Of a stretch of DNA of 8,148 bases, positions 5,858 through 8,148 are shown in pieces. This stretch comes from Synergistales bacterium (GTDB lineage: Bacteria; Synergistota; Synergistia; Synergistales; Thermovirgaceae): NCBI GenBank assembly GCA_018434645.1, contig JAHDOX010000081.1, positions 1 to 8,148 of the forward strand. The letters run 5' to 3'. The translations under genes were made by a program, and so were the position numbers. The notes beneath the pieces are model-generated. The model worked only from the letters and a program-made list of their open reading frames with translations. It searched no databases and was not told where the DNA came from. Each line of letters begins with the position of its first letter. Position 1 is the first letter of the stretch.

Positions 5858-7423
5858 ATGGCCATGAAACCAGTCACCGCAACGGAAGATGAAAAAGTCG
5901 TAATAATCGACTGCGGCTCGCAGTATACACAGCTGATCGCCAGGAGAATCAGGGATCTCGGGGTTTACAGTGAAATCCTGCCGTGGGATGTCCCTGAAGA
6001 AAAAATATTTTCAAAGAAACCGAAAGGCATAGTCATCTCGGGAGGTCCGGGGACGGTTCTCGACCCGGACGCTCCTGTGGTTTCAAGGGACCTGCTCGAT
6101 GGCACGGTACCCGTTTTGGGGATCTGCTATGGCATGCAGCTTGCAGGGTACCTGTTGGGTGGAAGCGTGAAAAAAGGCAATTTCGCGGAGTACGGCAAGG
6201 CGACGGTTGTTGTCGAGAGAACGGAAACGCCGCTCTTTGAGGGGTTGCCTGGTGAATTGACGGTCTGGATGAGCCATTGGGACTATGTCGAGACCCCGCC
6301 ACGGGGATTCCATGTAACGGCACGCAGCAGGTCCGGAATGATCGCCGGTTTTTCGGATGAAAGCGGCAGGATACAGGCCATACAGTTTCACCCGGAGGTT
6401 TCGCATACGGCCTTTGGTGTTGAAATCCTGAAGAATTTTCTTTTCGGGATTTGCGGCTGTTCAGGGACATGGAACCTGAGCGACTGGACAGACGCCGCTA
6501 TCAGGGCGATCAGGGAAAAAGTCGGTGATGACCGTGTGGTCTGCGGCCTTTCCGGGGGTGTGGATTCGACCGTAGCGGCTGTTTTGACCCAAAGGGCTGT
6601 CGGAGACAATCTGGAGTGTGTCTTTGTGGACACCGGCCTTTTAAGACAGGACGAGGCCTCAGAGGTGCTGGAAACCTACAGGAAAAACCTGAAACTCAAG
6701 GTCCATTTCGTAGATGCTTCGGAGGAGTTTCTCAAAGCCCTTTCGCGTGTTTTTGATCCGGAAAAAAAACGCAAGGCCATAGGGGAAACCTTCATTCGGG
6801 TTTTTGAGGAAAAAGCCGAAAAGATCGGCGGAGCGAAATGGCTTCTCCAGGGAACGGTATATCCCGACGTGATCGAAAGCGGAAAGCGGGGAAAGGACGC
6901 GGCGGTTATTAAAAGCCATCACAACGTTGGAGGCCTGCCTGAAGAGATGGACTTCAAGGTGCTTGAGCCCTTGCGGGACTTGTTCAAGGACGAGGTAAGA
7001 AAGATAGGGAAAATGCTGGGTGTTCCGGAAAGCATCCTGAAACGCCATCCCTTTCCTGGTCCGGGGCTTGCTGTGAGATGTCTCGGTGAAGTGACTAAAG
7101 AGAGACTGGAAACCCTCCGACGGGCTGACGCGATATTTTTGGACGAAATCCGAAAGGCAGGTTTATATGATTCGCTCTGGCAGGCCTTTTGCGTGCTTTT
7201 GCCCGTTCGAACCGTGGGTGTTATGGGGGATATCCGTACTTATGCCGAAGTTGTTGGTCTGAGGGCGGTGGAATCTGTCGACGCCATGACGGCCGACTGG
7301 GCAAAGCTCCCGGCGGATTTGCTGGATACTGCGGCACGGAGGATCTGCAACGAAGTGGGGGGCGCGAACCGGGTCGTCTACGACGTAACGGCCAAGCCTC
7401 CTTCGACGATCGAATGGGAGTGA
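5858..7423 (+). CDS. guaA: GMP synthase (glutamine-hydrolysing) GuaA
   Basis: Converts XMP to GMP using ATP and glutamine, the last step of de novo GMP synthesis in the cytoplasm. At 521 residues it has the full three-part layout. The class I glutamine amidotransferase domain (about 14-200) has VIIDCGSQYTQLIARRIR, the oxyanion segment SGGPGTV (61-67), nucleophile Cys90 in GICYGMQ, and His178/Glu180 in FHPEVSHT. The ATP-pyrophosphatase domain (about 205-395) has the PP-loop GLSGGVDST (230-238), and SHHNVGGLPE (353-362). The C-terminal dimerisation domain starts near RHPFPGPGLAVR (396-407) and ends with the family tail TAKPPSTIEWE. One oddity: the motif usually read MSHGD is MSHWD here (138-142). 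The start could instead be the ATG at 5864. It follows the groESL terminator and is probably transcribed separately, perhaps with the next gene 61 bases downstream. Confidence 0.98.
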   Translation: MAMKPVTATEDEKVVIIDCGSQYTQLIARRIRDLGVYSEILPWDVPEEKIFSKKPKGIVISGGPGTVLDPDAPVVSRDLLDGTVPVLGICYGMQLAGYLLGGSVKKGNFAEYGKATVVVERTETPLFEGLPGELTVWMSHWDYVETPPRGFHVTARSRSGMIAGFSDESGRIQAIQFHPEVSHTAFGVEILKNFLFGICGCSGTWNLSDWTDAAIRAIREKVGDDRVVCGLSGGVDSTVAAVLTQRAVGDNLECVFVDTGLLRQDEASEVLETYRKNLKLKVHFVDASEEFLKALSRVFDPEKKRKAIGETFIRVFEEKAEKIGGAKWLLQGTVYPDVIESGKRGKDAAVIKSHHNVGGLPEEMDFKVLEPLRDLFKDEVRKIGKMLGVPESILKRHPFPGPGLAVRCLGEVTKERLETLRRADAIFLDEIRKAGLYDSLWQAFCVLLPVRTVGVMGDIRTYAEVVGLRAVESVDAMTADWAKLPADLLDTAARRICNEVGGANRVVYDVTAKPPSTIEWE

Positions 7424-7484
7424 CAGGAGGAAAACAACCTGTCCCGCGAATCAAGGGGAAAACCCGCAAGAGGTGATACCTGGC

Positions 7485-8148
7485 ATGACCGACGACATGC
7501 ATGAACAGGGCAGGAAAGGCCTTGGGGACTACATTCCCTTTTTCGTGGCGTTCGCCATGGTGGGAACGTTGTCCTTCATAATTGCCATGCCGCTTTTAAG
7601 ACCCCTTGCGTGGTCTTCGCTTCTTGCGTTTTTCGCCTATCCCCTTTTCAAGTATGTTCACGCCAATGTCTTTGGAGGCAGATGGAGGAACCTTGCGGCC
7701 GGTATTACCACGGCGGCCGTAATCGTCATGCTTGTTCTTCCGGCCGTTTTGGTGGGGACGCTGCTTGCGAGGGAGGGGCTCAGGCTTTACGGAGAGGTCG
7801 TCGAACTGCTGTCCAGGTTCGGCGGACACGATGTCTCGGCTGTTTTGAATTTCCTTCCCGACTGGCTGGCCAGTCGGGAGATCCCCCTCGAGGAGCATCT
7901 TTCCATGATCGGCGATGTCCTGAAACAGACCGGCCGATGGCTGGCGTCGCAGGTAGCTTCCTTTTCCCGCGGGTTTTTGGGAAATGCCTTCCAGCTCGTG
8001 TATCAGCTTATAGTCATAACCGTTGCGACTTTTTTCTTTCTGCGCGACGGCCATGTGTTGATAGAGTACATTAAAGACATCACGCCTCTTCCGAAACAGG
8101 AAAGGGAAATGCTCTTCGACAGGGGAACCCATATCCTCCAGGCCGTTA
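7485..8148 (+). CDS. AI-2E transporter/PerM family membrane protein, N-terminal 221 residues
   Basis: The frame from ATG 7485 runs to the window edge without a stop, so the gene is truncated by the window, probably about 120-150 residues short. AGAGGTGA at 7469-7476 is 8 bases upstream; an in-frame GTG at 7473 lies inside that site. Predicted membrane segments are at about residues 17-36, 41-58, 72-94 and 166-187, with a long polar region between the third and fourth. This pattern, and the signature FFFLRDGHVLIEYIKDITPLP at about 183-203, match the AI-2E transporter family (Pfam AI-2E_transport). Members have been linked to autoinducer-2 export or uptake and, in some lineages, Na+/H+ exchange; the substrate here cannot be read from sequence. 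It may be cotranscribed with guaA. Confidence 0.88.
   Translation, partial: MTDDMHEQGRKGLGDYIPFFVAFAMVGTLSFIIAMPLLRPLAWSSLLAFFAYPLFKYVHANVFGGRWRNLAAGITTAAVIVMLVLPAVLVGTLLAREGLRLYGEVVELLSRFGGHDVSAVLNFLPDWLASREIPLEEHLSMIGDVLKQTGRWLASQVASFSRGFLGNAFQLVYQLIVITVATFFFLRDGHVLIEYIKDITPLPKQEREMLFDRGTHILQAV

Noticed and set aside
7596..8132. A 178-codon minus-strand frame opposite the AI-2E-family gene
   Set aside because: The plus-strand frame has clear membrane segments, a ribosome binding site and a family signature; the minus-strand translation shows no recognisable features.

Overview
The window comes from a bacterium with moderately GC-rich DNA. Gene content and HrcA-type heat-shock control fit an anaerobic bacterium, and Synergistota is my best guess. 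That guess rests on the overall look of the GroEL/MurJ proteins and a remembered gene order (tsaD, groES-groEL, guaA, AI-2E-family protein), not on a search. A divergent gene start resembling a [NiFe]-hydrogenase maturation protease supports an anaerobic, H2-metabolising lifestyle.

Layout: positions 1-111 (minus strand) hold the N-terminus of the hydrogenase maturation protease. Everything else is on the plus strand. Region 154-3503 looks like one transcription unit: murJ (lipid II flippase), an unrecognised secreted protein of 180 residues, a 67-residue cysteine-rich zinc-ribbon protein and tsaD (tRNA t6A synthesis). The last three are packed tightly. The zinc-ribbon gene overlaps its upstream neighbour by 22 bases, and its stop codon lies inside the ribosome binding site of tsaD. 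Region 3504-3750 is an intergenic control region with a sigma70-type promoter and a perfect CIRCE operator, followed by groES-groEL and a strong Rho-independent terminator at 5765-5799. Next come guaA (GMP synthase), probably with its own promoter, and a membrane protein of the AI-2E transporter/PerM family that runs off the right edge.

Most of the window is housekeeping: envelope assembly, tRNA modification, protein folding and purine synthesis. Nothing points to a mobile element, CRISPR array, phage or defence system. The least explained part is the small gene pair at 1763-2487. True starts of tsaD, groES and guaA lie inside longer open frames and were set here from ribosome binding sites and family N-termini.
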